From positions 124,001 through 188,000 of the forward strand of contig NZ_QLZA01000006.1 of NCBI RefSeq assembly GCF_009371885.1: DNA of 64,000 nucleotides, given 5' to 3'. Numbering within the stretch: the stretch's first letter is position 1; each line of letters starts with the position of its first letter. This DNA is from Bifidobacterium tibiigranuli. Its GTDB lineage: Bacteria > Actinomycetota > Actinomycetes > Actinomycetales > Bifidobacteriaceae. The notes beneath the pieces are model-generated. The model was not told where the DNA came from and ran no database searches. It was given only the letters and a program-made list of their open reading frames with translations. This document shows positions 41,418 through 50,139 of the stretch, one piece after another. The position numbers and the translations under genes are program-made.

Positions 41418-42077
41418 ATGCCGCACACCAAGATCCGCGTTCCCGTGCAGAAACGCTCGATCGAGAAGAAGCACCGCATCGTCAAGGCCGCGAGCACCGC
41501 CTTCGCGCAATCCGGCTACTTCCCCGTCACCATACCCCAGATCGCGAAGCGCGCAGGCATCTCGACCGGGACGGTGTATGCCTATTTCCACGACAAGCGC
41601 GACATTCTGCTCATATGCATGCAGCAGTTCCGCGATGAGCGGCTAGCTGACTTCACCGAAAAACTGCATCAACTGGAAACTACCAACGATCTGCGGCAGA
41701 CCGTGCGCGACATTCTGGGCATCCTTGTGGACGCACACGACCAGTACAGCAGAAAATACCATGACGATCTCATGTCGCTCAAATACAGCGACGCCGAAAT
41801 CGGAGCGTTCCTCGATTCCACCATCGCTGTGCTCACGGAAGCGATTCTCGACAAGCTCAAAGCCCACGGTTATGTCCTGCGGCATCCCAGAGAGCAATCG
41901 ATGCTGGCGAGCATGCTGGTCGACGCCGTGCAGAATGAGCTGTCGTGGCCGCAGCTGCCCGAGGTGGATTACGACAGGGAAATCGTGATCGAGGATACCG
42001 CCGATATCATCCTCTCGATGGTGAAACGGGCAGATATGAAGCAAACAGAGATGAAACGAACAGACAGCGCCGAATAG
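41418..42077 (+). CDS. TetR-family transcriptional regulator
   Basis: This 219-residue protein has an N-terminal helix-turn-helix at about residues 12-58 (IVKAASTAFAQSGYFPVT.. IAKRAGISTGTVYAYFHDK), a textbook TetR domain. The ligand-binding part is unlike any I recognise. It is divergent from the MFS exporter with two palindromes between, so it probably represses the exporter and itself until its ligand binds. The C-terminal tail ADMKQTEMKRTDSAE is encoded by a 15-base tandem repeat, like other repetitive gene ends here. A GGGAGG ribosome binding site lies 7 bases before the ATG. Confidence 0.93.
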   Translation: MPHTKIRVPVQKRSIEKKHRIVKAASTAFAQSGYFPVTIPQIAKRAGISTGTVYAYFHDKRDILLICMQQFRDERLADFTEKLHQLETTNDLRQTVRDILGILVDAHDQYSRKYHDDLMSLKYSDAEIGAFLDSTIAVLTEAILDKLKAHGYVLRHPREQSMLASMLVDAVQNELSWPQLPEVDYDREIVIEDTADIILSMVKRADMKQTEMKRTDSAE

Positions 42078-42096
42078 ACGAGATCACTTTCCTGAC

Positions 42097-42837
42097 TCAC
42101 TCAAACAGCCTGCGCAACAGGGTCTCACGCCGGTTCACGAACAGCTCGGTCACGCGGTAGCTGTCGGTATCCTCCCAATCGCAGGGCTGCAAGCCATGCT
42201 CGCCAAACTCAAGAATCCGCGCTCCGGGCAGCCCAAGCAGAATCGGGGAATGGGTGACGATGATGAACTGCGCTCCTTTGGCAGCGAGCTCGTGGATTTT
42301 GACTAGCAGGGCGAGCTGACGCTGCGGCGAAAGCGCGGCCTCGGGCTCGTCCATCAGGTACAGCCCAGCGCTATCGAATGCGTTGAAAAACGACAGGAAG
42401 CTTTCGCCGTGGGACTGCTCGTGCAGGTCGCGATTGCCGTAGTGCGCATCGTATTCGATGGCTTTCGTGGCGACGTTGAAGAAGCTTTCGGCACGCAGGA
42501 AATAGCTTGACTTGGTGCGCGCCCGGTCGCGCACCAAGGTCAGCGCGGACCCCAGCTGCGACACATCGTCGTAGGTCGAGAAACGGTAATTGAGCGTGCC
42601 GCCCTCCGGGTTGAAGCCGTAGGCCACAGCGATGGCCTCAAGCAGTGTGGATTTGCCGGTGCCGTTCTCGCCACAGAACATCGTCACCGGGGAATCGAAA
42701 CGCAACTCATCGAGTGCCGCAAGCGCCGGAATACGGCGCAGGTACGAATCCGCGTCGACCTGCGACCAGTCGATCATGACGCCGCGCACGAAAGCCCGCG
42801 AAGCCCTATTCCCCATCAACGCGTCCTCGTGGTACAT
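42097..42837 (-). CDS. AAA-family ATPase of the SMC/ABC type, function unknown
   Basis: This 246-residue single-domain ATPase has Walker A in GENGTGKSTLLEAIA, a signature-like SFLSFFNAFDS region, Walker B with LYLMDEPEAALSPQRQL, and the H-loop in FIIVTHSPILLGLPGA. The layout is that of stand-alone AAA_21/AAA_27 proteins, related to RecF/SMC heads but without coiled coil. No partner nuclease or toxin gene is next to it, so a defence role is not supported. ATG 42837 with AAGGTGGGC upstream is preferred; the frame extends to 42906. Confidence 0.82.
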   Translation of the reverse strand: MYHEDALMGNRASRAFVRGVMIDWSQVDADSYLRRIPALAALDELRFDSPVTMFCGENGTGKSTLLEAIAVAYGFNPEGGTLNYRFSTYDDVSQLGSALTLVRDRARTKSSYFLRAESFFNVATKAIEYDAHYGNRDLHEQSHGESFLSFFNAFDSAGLYLMDEPEAALSPQRQLALLVKIHELAAKGAQFIIVTHSPILLGLPGARILEFGEHGLQPCDWEDTDSYRVTELFVNRRETLLRRLFE

Positions 42838-42890
42838 AACTGCCCACCTTACTCGCCAAGCATTCGTGGTCGTACTGGAATCGTCCGCTT

Positions 42891-42940
42891 CTCGTAGTGT
42901 CGTCACGTAAAACAGTCGGTTTGCGTGACAATACTACGAG
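42891..42940. repeat. 50-bp hairpin of the CGTAGT...TCACG family
   Basis: Arms CTCGTAGTGTCGTCACG (42891-42907) and CGTGACAATACTACGAG (42924-42940) pair with two G-U-type differences around a 16-base loop. The sequence resembles the hairpins at 57836-57886 (shared GTAGT, TCACG, TTTGCGTGA and CAATACTA). It lies between divergent genes, so it is not simply a terminator. Confidence 0.7.
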
Positions 42941-43034
42941 GATCGCCACTACGCAGGGCATCTCGGAACACTCCGCAATTCACTGGAACGCGAAAAGAGA
43001 GTGGGCGCATGCGCCGCTCGTGCAGGGCATCGCT

Positions 43035-43046
43035 TAGGGTATTGAC
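43035..43046 (+). promoter_or_regulatory. Probable leaderless promoter of the hydroxyacid dehydrogenase
   Basis: TAGGGT at 43035-43040 lies 6 nt before ATG 43047, with no Shine-Dalgarno sequence. Confidence 0.45.
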
Positions 43047-44039
43047 ATGAGCATCATCGAAACACAGCCGGAGCGCACCGATCTGCCGCTTCTTTCGGTC
43101 CCCAATATCGTCGATTCCATGGTGGAGCCGTTCACCAGTACGCTGGATCTCCTACACGACATCGCGCGCGTGCGCATCTACACCGAGCCCACGTTGGACG
43201 AAGACACGCTGGTCGAGCGTATGGACGACGCGCAGGCCGTCATCGTCATCGGTTTCCATGTGAGCGATGCGATGCTGGACCGCGTCAGCGACCATGTCGA
43301 GTGCTTCGCGTTCGGCGGCACCGGCGTCGCCAGCTACATCAATCTCATCGCGACCCGCGAGCGCGGCATCCGGGTGTGCAATGTCGTGCATTACGGCAAC
43401 GGTGCGGTGGCTGAGCACGCTGTCGCCCTCATCATGGAGCTGGCGCGGCGCACCGGGCGGATGGATGCTGCGATGCACATCGGCGGCTGGCATGGCGAGG
43501 ACGGCATCTCGCTTGAGAACAAGACCATCGCACTGGTTGGATTCGGCGGCATCGGGCAGCATGTGGCCCGCATCGCGCGCGGATTCGGCATGCACATCCT
43601 TGTCTGGAATTCGCATCTCGATGCTCAGGCCGTACACGATCTGGAAGCCACGCCTGTGGACGATATGGGCGAGCTCTTTGAACGCGCCGACATCGTCAGC
43701 CTACACCTGCCGCTGCTGCCGGACACCGCCGGAGTGATCACGTCGGAGCAACTGGACCATTTGCAGCCCGGAACCATATTCGTCAACACGGCACGGGCCG
43801 AAGTCATCGAGCCGGGCGCATTGACGAGTCGTCTGCAGCGCGGCGACATCAGCGCAGGGCTGGACGTTTTCGACGTCGAGCCGCTGCCGGACGACGACCC
43901 GCTGCGCGCGCTGCCGAATGTGGTGCTCACCCCGCACGTCGCGTGGCGCGCCGAGGCGGCATATGAGAGCCTTACCAAGCAGGTCACGCAGTCGATTGCC
44001 GCGTACTTCACAGGCGAGTCCTTCAACGTCGCGAACTGA
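43047..44039 (+). CDS. D-isomer-specific 2-hydroxyacid dehydrogenase
   Basis: This 330-residue protein contains the NAD-binding GFGGIGQHVARIARGFG, the catalytic Arg in NTARAEVIE, and the Glu-His pair in DVFDVEPLPDDDPL and TPHVAWRAEAA. It belongs to the SerA/GyaR/HprA group: reversible oxidation of a D-2-hydroxyacid (such as D-3-phosphoglycerate, D-lactate, glycerate) to a 2-oxoacid. No ACT domain is present, so it is not the full-length SerA. The substrate is not assigned. It is monocistronic, flanked by long hairpin elements on both sides. Confidence 0.9.
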   Translation: MSIIETQPERTDLPLLSVPNIVDSMVEPFTSTLDLLHDIARVRIYTEPTLDEDTLVERMDDAQAVIVIGFHVSDAMLDRVSDHVECFAFGGTGVASYINLIATRERGIRVCNVVHYGNGAVAEHAVALIMELARRTGRMDAAMHIGGWHGEDGISLENKTIALVGFGGIGQHVARIARGFGMHILVWNSHLDAQAVHDLEATPVDDMGELFERADIVSLHLPLLPDTAGVITSEQLDHLQPGTIFVNTARAEVIEPGALTSRLQRGDISAGLDVFDVEPLPDDDPLRALPNVVLTPHVAWRAEAAYESLTKQVTQSIAAYFTGESFNVAN

Positions 44040-44531
44040 AGTCTGATTCAGGCTCCGTATGACTCGGAACATGCGTTCTGGGGCTCAGCATCGATTTACT
44101 CAGCAGATTTGGGAAAATTCCGTTACATTCCGCCATTTTCGTCTCAGCGCCAAAACGTGGAAATGGCGAAATGACGCCAAAAACCTTCGAGATATATTCG
44201 AGGTCTACTTTGCGAAGTGCCTAATAGACGAAAAAAGTGCTTAATACGTGATTCCAACAGGCTAATTCCACCAGACGCAGCAACATCTGATTCGACAAAT
44301 CAAAATTGTCATCTATTAAGCACTTTATTCGTCTATTAGGCAGATGCGAAAGTATACGGCTGCTGCAGCGCTCACACAATCCTTGGAATTCCGCCAATCT
44401 CGAAGACACGACGCGAAACGAAAAGGCTGTGTGCGGGTCGTTTTGCGCACAATGTGCTTAGTAAATGACGGTGGTTGCTACAAAACTCTCGTTGCAGCGT
44501 CCCGGTACAACACAATCGGTGCGGAAATCTC
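44040..44531. other. Intergenic region between convergent genes
   Basis: This 492-base gap has no gene. It contains two symmetric elements: CGCCATTT...AAATGGCG around 44132-44168 and the 28-base-armed palindrome at 44218-44341 listed separately. Transcripts of the dehydrogenase (+) and the peptide transporter (-) converge here. Confidence 0.55.
44218..44341. repeat. Long inverted repeat (arms 27-28 bases, loop about 70)
   Basis: TGCCTAATAGACGAAAAAAG... (44218-44245) and its complement ending GTCTATTAGGC(A) (44315-44341) match at nearly all positions. The enclosed DNA has no frame. It could be the end structure of both converging transcripts or a MITE-like remnant; no terminal duplication is evident. 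Confidence 0.7.
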
Positions 44532-45392
44532 CTACAGCGAGGCGGCATCGATGAGACGTTTGGTGTAGTCGTGCTGCGGACGTTCGAGGATGGCGGTGGT
44601 CGAGCCAGACTCGACCACCACGCCCTCGTGCAGCACGATGATGCGCTCGGCGATGCGGCGCACTACCCCGAGGTCATGGGAAACCATAATCAACGCCATA
44701 CTCGGGTGTGCGCGACGCAATGCTTTGAAGGACTCAAGAATCTGCAGTCGGGCGGCCACATCGATGGCGCTCATCGGCTCGTCGGCGACCAGCAGCGACG
44801 GGCCAGCCACGATGGCGCGGGCGATGGCGACGCGCTGTGCTTGGCCGCCGGAAAGGTCGATCGGATAGCGCGGTATAAAGTGACTAGGTTTCAGCCCGAC
44901 CTGCTGCAGCGCCGATTCAACTGCGGCTGTTACGTCAGTACGGCCGCGCACCCCGGCACTGCGCAGCGGTTCGGCGATTGAACGCGCAACTGTCCAACGC
45001 GGGTCGAGCGAGGTGAAGGGATTCTGCAGCACGAGGCCGGATTCGCGGCGCAGTAGCCGCCAGCCGGGCGAGCGCTTGCCACGAACCGGCTGTCCGCGAT
45101 ACTCCACCGCTCCTGAGTCAGCGCTATCCAACCCGAGCAGAATTCTGATAAGCGTCGATTTGCCGGATCCCGATCCGCCGATAATCGCCACAGATTCGCC
45201 CCGACGAATCTGCAATGACACATCGGAAAGGGCCTGACGACCTGCAGCATCGCGTCCAAAGCGCTTGTTGATATGCTCGGCGTGAATCATGGCAATCTCA
45301 TCGCGGGCAGCACTATTGGCAACATCACCAGTAGCGATTTCCTCCGAGGACATCGCATCAGCCGAAAATCCAGAATCGATATTCGCGTTCAT
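44532..45392 (-). CDS. Peptide/nickel ABC transporter ATP-binding protein (DppF-like)
   Basis: This 286-residue protein has Walker A GGSGSGKST, signature LSGGQAQRV, Walker B LLVADEPMSAID and the H-loop SHDLGV. It is the second ATPase of the five-gene transporter and overlaps the preceding ATPase gene by 4 bases. An Ala/Ser-rich N-terminal tail of about 35 residues is unusual. The usual C-terminal oligopeptide-transporter extension is very short. It powers import of peptides bound by the protein encoded at 48224-49921. Confidence 0.9.
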   Translation of the reverse strand: MNANIDSGFSADAMSSEEIATGDVANSAARDEIAMIHAEHINKRFGRDAAGRQALSDVSLQIRRGESVAIIGGSGSGKSTLIRILLGLDSADSGAVEYRGQPVRGKRSPGWRLLRRESGLVLQNPFTSLDPRWTVARSIAEPLRSAGVRGRTDVTAAVESALQQVGLKPSHFIPRYPIDLSGGQAQRVAIARAIVAGPSLLVADEPMSAIDVAARLQILESFKALRRAHPSMALIMVSHDLGVVRRIAERIIVLHEGVVVESGSTTAILERPQHDYTKRLIDAASL

Positions 45393-46204
45393 CGGCGCTC
45401 CTTCTTATGACTCGACGCTGTCGCTTCATCCGGAGCAGTGTGCAATGTCAGCTCGCGGGCGGCATGCACGAGCTGCCGGGCCTGCGGCGTGCGCGGCTGG
45501 TCGAGCAGAGCGCGCGTCGAACCGGATTCGATGATGCGGCCCGCATCGAGCACATAGCAGTCGTCGGTGGCGTGCGCGAGCACCGAAAAGTCATGCGTGA
45601 TGAACAGCATCGAAGCGCCTGCTTCGTCAACCAGCGACACGAGCAGCCGCACAATCTGGCGTTGGGTGATGGAATCCAGTGCAGTGGTCGGCTCGTCGGC
45701 GAGTATGAGCTTCGGCGCACCCACCAGCGCAGTGGCGATGCCGACGCGCTGCTGCTGCCCGCCGGAAAGCTGGTGCGGGAACCGGCTGCCGACCGATGCA
45801 TCAAGCCCCACTTTGGCGAGCATCGCAATCGCGCGCGCCTTGCGCTGCGCCTGTGAAAGCTCGAAATGCAAGGTCAGCGGCAGCATCACCTGCTGCATGA
45901 CGGTCAAGACCGGGTTGAGCGCGCTGCCGGGATTCTGGAACACCATCGAGACATACCGGCCGCGCAGGTCGGCAAGCCCGCGTTCACCCATGCCGATGAT
46001 TTCCTCACCTTCGTAGCGAATCGAGCCGGAACACGTTGCGGTCGGCGGCAGCAGGCCCATCATCGCCCGGGCGATCATCGATTTGCCTGAGCCGGAAGCG
46101 CCTATCAGACCAACGCGGCTGCGGTCGCCGATATGGAGGTTCACGTCGCTGACGATCGGTACGCCGCCTATCGCAATCGAAAGTCCCTGAATGTCTACGC
46201 TCAT
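45389..46204 (-). CDS. Peptide/nickel ABC transporter ATP-binding protein (DppD-like)
   Basis: This 271-residue protein has Walker A GASGSGKS, signature [10 protein letters not shown], Walker B LILADEPTTALD and THDFSV. It lies fourth in the operon and overlaps the dppC-like gene by 4 bases (ATGA). It pairs with the DppF-like subunit as the ATPase heterodimer. Confidence 0.9.
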   Translation of the reverse strand: MSVDIQGLSIAIGGVPIVSDVNLHIGDRSRVGLIGASGSGKSMIARAMMGLLPPTATCSGSIRYEGEEIIGMGERGLADLRGRYVSMVFQNPGSALNPVLTVMQQVMLPLTLHFELSQAQRKARAIAMLAKVGLDASVGSRFPHQLSGGQQQRVGIATALVGAPKLILADEPTTALDSITQRQIVRLLVSLVDEAGASMLFITHDFSVLAHATDDCYVLDAGRIIESGSTRALLDQPRTPQARQLVHAARELTLHTAPDEATASSHKKERR

Positions 46205-47139
46205 GGGCGCACCTGCTTAGGTTGCGGCGGCTGCGAAACCACCTGCTCCGATTGCGGCTGCACCACCGCCGCTTCCATCGGCTGCGCCTGCCGCACCTGC
46301 GCCTGTCTCAAGAGCGGATTCGCCACCGGATCGGCGGCCTCACGTAGCGCGTCGCCAAACAGGTTCAGCGCCACGACCACGCAGGTGACTATCAATCCCG
46401 GCCACAGCACGGTGAGCGGGTACACATTGATGAATTTGACTGAAGTCGCCAAGGAATGCCCCCAGCTCGGCACGCCGGAGGGCACGCCGATGCCCAAGTA
46501 GGTCAGCCCGGACTCTGCCAGTACCGCAGTGCCTGCGGACAGCGAAAGCTGCACTGACATGGTGGGTAAGGCATTGGGCACAATATGGCTTACGAGCACA
46601 CGCAACGGCGAAACGCCAGCGGCTCGGGCCGCCTCGGCGTAGTCGGAACGCGCCGCGAGCAAGGCCTGGGGCCGCGCGACCCTAGCAAGATTGAGGCCAT
46701 AGCCCAGCCCGCATGCGATGACAATAACGGCGATGGACGCGTCCATCGGCACCGCCAGAATCAGGGCGATCAACACGGTGGGAATCGAAATCAGCGCGTC
46801 CACGGCGACCACTGTCACGCCCGACAGCATTGCGGCGCTCGATACCATAGCGGCTATGAGCAGCAGCCCGATCACGGCGGAGACGCCGATGGTCAGCACG
46901 ACAATCAGCAGATTCGTGCGCGAGCCGGCCATCAGCCAGCTGAACACATCGGCCCCGGTGCCGTCGGTGCCAAGCCAATGATCCGCCGAAGGCGCGGCCC
47001 AGACATGATAGCCGTCGGTAGCCCAGAGCGAATGCGGCGTCCACAGCAGCGATACGAACGCAATCAACACCCACGCGCTGAGCACGATCAGCGCGTAGCG
47101 GCCCTGCGCATGCGCCCAGATGGATTTCAGCACAGTCAT
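46201..47139 (-). CDS. Peptide ABC transporter permease (DppC-like)
   Basis: This 312-residue membrane protein has about six helices and the EAA loop DYAEAARAAGVSPLRVLVSHIVPNA of binding-protein-dependent permeases. It begins MTVLKSIWAHAQG at ATG 47139, directly behind AAAGGGGGCGGC; the longer frame to 47262 is noncoding overlap with dppB. The C-terminal ~45 residues form a Gln/Pro/Val-rich repetitive tail (RQAQVRQAQPME...QPPQPKQVRP) not seen in most homologues. Confidence 0.9.
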   Translation of the reverse strand: MTVLKSIWAHAQGRYALIVLSAWVLIAFVSLLWTPHSLWATDGYHVWAAPSADHWLGTDGTGADVFSWLMAGSRTNLLIVVLTIGVSAVIGLLLIAAMVSSAAMLSGVTVVAVDALISIPTVLIALILAVPMDASIAVIVIACGLGYGLNLARVARPQALLAARSDYAEAARAAGVSPLRVLVSHIVPNALPTMSVQLSLSAGTAVLAESGLTYLGIGVPSGVPSWGHSLATSVKFINVYPLTVLWPGLIVTCVVVALNLFGDALREAADPVANPLLRQAQVRQAQPMEAAVVQPQSEQVVSQPPQPKQVRP

Positions 47140-47200
47140 AGCCGCCCCCTTTCGCAATCGTCTCGCTCCTCGCCTGCCCTGTGATAGTCGAAGCCTTCGG

Positions 47201-48184
47201 TCATAGCCCCCGCCCTTCGCCATCGTTAAGCCTCGGATCGAGCGCGCGGTGTAGCAGATCAACCGCCAGCCCGATGGTCAGGAAGAATGCGGCGAGCATG
47301 AACAGCTCGCCCTGCACAGCGATCAAATCGCGATTGCCCACGTCGGTTATCAGTCCTTCGCCAAGGCCGGGCAAGTCGAAGAGGTTCTCGATGACCATCA
47401 CGCCGGTTATCATCTCGGCGAAGGTCAGCCCGATCACGGAGACGAGCTGCGGCATCGCCAACCGCAGCCCCACGGTAAGCATGGCCCGTGTGCGGGTCAT
47501 GCCGCAGGACATCGCCATATCGATGGCGCTGCTTGTCATCAGCTCCTCCAACGCCGCGCGCGTATAGCGCATCAGACCAGCGCCGACGATGATGCCGACC
47601 GCCAGCGCCGGAAGCGCCAGTGAAGCTACGGCCTGCGGAAACGCCGCCCAACCATCCTGCGGAAAACCCTGAGAGGGAAACAGCCCAACCAGCCCGATGC
47701 CTTTGCCCAGCAGCAGAATAAGCAGCAGCCCACCCCATAGCGCAGGAATCGAGCCTCCGATGATGGCGACCAGATGAAACAGCCCGCGCACACGCTCGCT
47801 TTTCGCCAGGCAGGAGGCGCAGCCGAGCGGAATCCCAATCAGCAGCGCAACCGCCAGCCCCATGACAATAAGCGGGAAAGTCACCAATGCCCGCGCGCCG
47901 ACCTGCTCGGAAATCGTGCGCCCAGTGAGCATCGACACGCCGAAATTGCCGTGCAACAGCGCCACAGCCCAGTCGACATACTGCTGGGTCAGCGGCCGGT
48001 CGAGTCCGAGCTGCATGCGTAGCGCGGCGACCCGCTCCGGCGGGGAATCGTGACCAGCCATAACCGAAGCCACGTCGCCGGGAAGAATGCGCAGCGCCAC
48101 GAAGACCAGCACGGAGATGACGACAAGCGCCACCGCAAACAACGCCAGTCGGCGAAGAAGAAACCGCATGGATGCCATGCTCAT
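47201..48184 (-). CDS. Peptide ABC transporter permease (DppB-like)
   Basis: This 327-residue protein has the DppB N-terminus (FLLRRLALFAVALVVISVLVFVALRILPGD), about six helices, and the EAA loop DMAMSCGMTRTRAMLTVGLRLAMP. MLTG/ISEQVG in the first periplasmic region fits the family. It starts at ATG 48184 (ATG 48178 and 48169 are alternatives). It forms the pore with the DppC-like subunit. Confidence 0.9.
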   Translation of the reverse strand: MSMASMRFLLRRLALFAVALVVISVLVFVALRILPGDVASVMAGHDSPPERVAALRMQLGLDRPLTQQYVDWAVALLHGNFGVSMLTGRTISEQVGARALVTFPLIVMGLAVALLIGIPLGCASCLAKSERVRGLFHLVAIIGGSIPALWGGLLLILLLGKGIGLVGLFPSQGFPQDGWAAFPQAVASLALPALAVGIIVGAGLMRYTRAALEELMTSSAIDMAMSCGMTRTRAMLTVGLRLAMPQLVSVIGLTFAEMITGVMVIENLFDLPGLGEGLITDVGNRDLIAVQGELFMLAAFFLTIGLAVDLLHRALDPRLNDGEGRGL

Positions 48185-48223
48185 ATGCCGCGCCCTATGC
48201 CCTCAAACCCAAGCATGCCACCG

Positions 48224-49921
48224 TTACGACCGGTAGACCACGCCGGCTAGCGGCAGCAGCGTCTGGTTCAGGTTCACGGGGAAGCCCTCAACGCCTTTCG
48301 CCCAGGCCGTGGTGACGCGGTAGTTGAACAGCCAGTCGGCCGGCGCGTCCTGGCTCACCTGGCGCGCGGCCTGCGCCAGATACCCGTCGCGTTCCTTGTC
48401 GCTCGTGGCCGCGAGGGATTTCGCGTACAGCGCCTGCACGTCCTTGCTGTCATAGTTGTAGTAGTAGTCCGGCGTGGCCCACTGGTAGAAATCGTGGCTT
48501 TCGTTGTGGTCGACCAGCGACAGATCGTAGTTCTTGTTGGTGTAGACATCCTGCAGCCAGGTGGAAAATTCGACGACGTTGACCTTCAGATCGATGCCGA
48601 CGGCTTTGAGCTGCGAGCGCAGCTGGTCGCCCAGCTCGGTGCCGTAGACGTTCGCATAGGTCAGGCTCAGCTGCAGCGGCTTGGACGGGCTGTATCCGGC
48701 CTGCGCGAGCAGGCTTTTCGCCTTGGCAACGTCATGCGGGTACAGGCCGGTCAGGTCCCCGTAGCCGGGGTCGAGACTGGGGATGGGGCCGCCGAGCGGC
48801 TTGTCGGCACCGCCGCGCGAGGCGATGATCGCCTGATGGTCGATCGCGTAGCGTATGGCCTGGCGCACGCGCTTGTCCGAGGTCTTCGCGCCCTTGGAGT
48901 TGAAGGCCAGCACGAACTTGTCCGTGCCGTCGCCCGCCTGAACCGTGTACTTGCCCATGTCCTTGCGGAAAGGAGCTGCCAGATTGTCGCTTATCGGCGC
49001 AAGCACCTGCACATCCCCGGACTTGAGCGCATTCACGGCGGCGTTGTCGTCGGCGAAGTACCGCACAAGGACGTTCGCGGTTTTCGCCTTGTTCGGCCCC
49101 CAGTACTTGGGATTGGCCTTCAAGGCTATCGAATTGTTGGCCACGAAGCGCTGCACCGTGTACGGCCCTGAGCCGACGGCGGTGGTTTTCGCGTCATACT
49201 GCGCGTTTTTGTCGAAGACCAGCCCGGGCCTTCCGGTGAGCGTCCACAACAGGCTGGAATATGGCGCGCTCAGCGTGATTTCAACGGTTTTGGCGTCCAC
49301 GGCTCGCACGGATTGGAAGTTGCGCAGCGACTCGGAGTCGTGGTACTGCTTGGCGACGAGTTCGTTGATCGACCACGCCACGTCGCCGGCGTCGAGCTTG
49401 TCACCGTTGGAGAAGCTCATGCCCGTATTCAAATGGAAGGTGTAGGTCTTGCCGTCCTGGCTCACATCCCAGCTCTTGGCCAGCGCGGGCACGACCTGAT
49501 TCTTCGCGTCGCGCGCCACGAGGCCTTCGTAGACGTTGCCGATGAGAATCTGGTCGAGCGCGGACCCAGACTGATTGCGAATATCAAGATTGGTCGGCGC
49601 CAGTTTGAGACCGATAGTGACTGTATCCTTGGCACTGGCTGCTGGCGCGGTTGTGCCCGGTCGGTTATTGAATGCGAGTATGGCGGCGACGATTGCCACC
49701 ACCGCTACAACCGCAATCGCAATCCATACCCACGGCCTGCGCTGGCTATGCTCCGGCTTGCGCGGCTTGATGCTGGCGTTCAGCTCAGCATCGGTTCCTG
49801 CATTGGTTGCATTGATACCGCCTACGCCAATGCCGGCCTCATTGGCCGTGCTGGTTGTATTGTTTGCGTTGGCCTTGGTTGCGTCGGCATCGCCGTACGC
49901 ACCGTTCTGCTCTGTCATCAT
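48224..49921 (-). CDS. Peptide ABC transporter substrate-binding protein, membrane-anchored
   Basis: This 565-residue family-5 solute-binding protein (Opp/Dpp type) has DGKTYTFHLNTGMSFSNGDKLDAGDV, a hallmark of the family, at about 160-190. Unusually it lacks a lipobox. A polar, Asn/Thr/Ala-rich cytoplasmic tail of about 60 residues precedes a single hydrophobic helix (VWIAIAVVAVVAIVAAILAF), so the protein is likely anchored by an uncleaved N-terminal helix. The ligand (di/oligopeptide or nickel chelate) is unknown. It is the first gene of the operon. Confidence 0.9.
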   Translation of the reverse strand: MMTEQNGAYGDADATKANANNTTSTANEAGIGVGGINATNAGTDAELNASIKPRKPEHSQRRPWVWIAIAVVAVVAIVAAILAFNNRPGTTAPAASAKDTVTIGLKLAPTNLDIRNQSGSALDQILIGNVYEGLVARDAKNQVVPALAKSWDVSQDGKTYTFHLNTGMSFSNGDKLDAGDVAWSINELVAKQYHDSESLRNFQSVRAVDAKTVEITLSAPYSSLLWTLTGRPGLVFDKNAQYDAKTTAVGSGPYTVQRFVANNSIALKANPKYWGPNKAKTANVLVRYFADDNAAVNALKSGDVQVLAPISDNLAAPFRKDMGKYTVQAGDGTDKFVLAFNSKGAKTSDKRVRQAIRYAIDHQAIIASRGGADKPLGGPIPSLDPGYGDLTGLYPHDVAKAKSLLAQAGYSPSKPLQLSLTYANVYGTELGDQLRSQLKAVGIDLKVNVVEFSTWLQDVYTNKNYDLSLVDHNESHDFYQWATPDYYYNYDSKDVQALYAKSLAATSDKERDGYLAQAARQVSQDAPADWLFNYRVTTAWAKGVEGFPVNLNQTLLPLAGVVYRS

Positions 49922-50139
49922 TGCCTCGAATATGACTCGGTGTCGTTATGTTTCAGTTCTACGCTGGCCGCCCGCATGGGTCGTCCGCATAGGCCTAGCA
50001 TAGTCCTATGATGGGAAGTCGAATAGGCTCATAGCTTGTCACAGCACGTAGCAGTTGGTCGCAACTAGTCACAACTAGTCGCAACTGTTCACGGCATATG
50101 ACGGCACGTCGCAAGCAATATCACCGGTCGGGAGGCCCC
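49922..50139. promoter_or_regulatory. Divergent promoter region: peptide transporter and coaX
   Basis: This region of 218 bases contains a short repetitive stretch (GTCGCAACTAGTCACAACTAGTCGCAACTG, units of 10-11 bases, 50059-50090), which resembles the short arrays near other gene ends. It must contain both promoters; none is clear. Confidence 0.4.

Noticed and set aside
42097..42837. Anti-phage defence ATPase
   Set aside because: The stand-alone AAA ATPase has no nuclease, toxin or other effector gene beside it; family context alone does not support a defence role.
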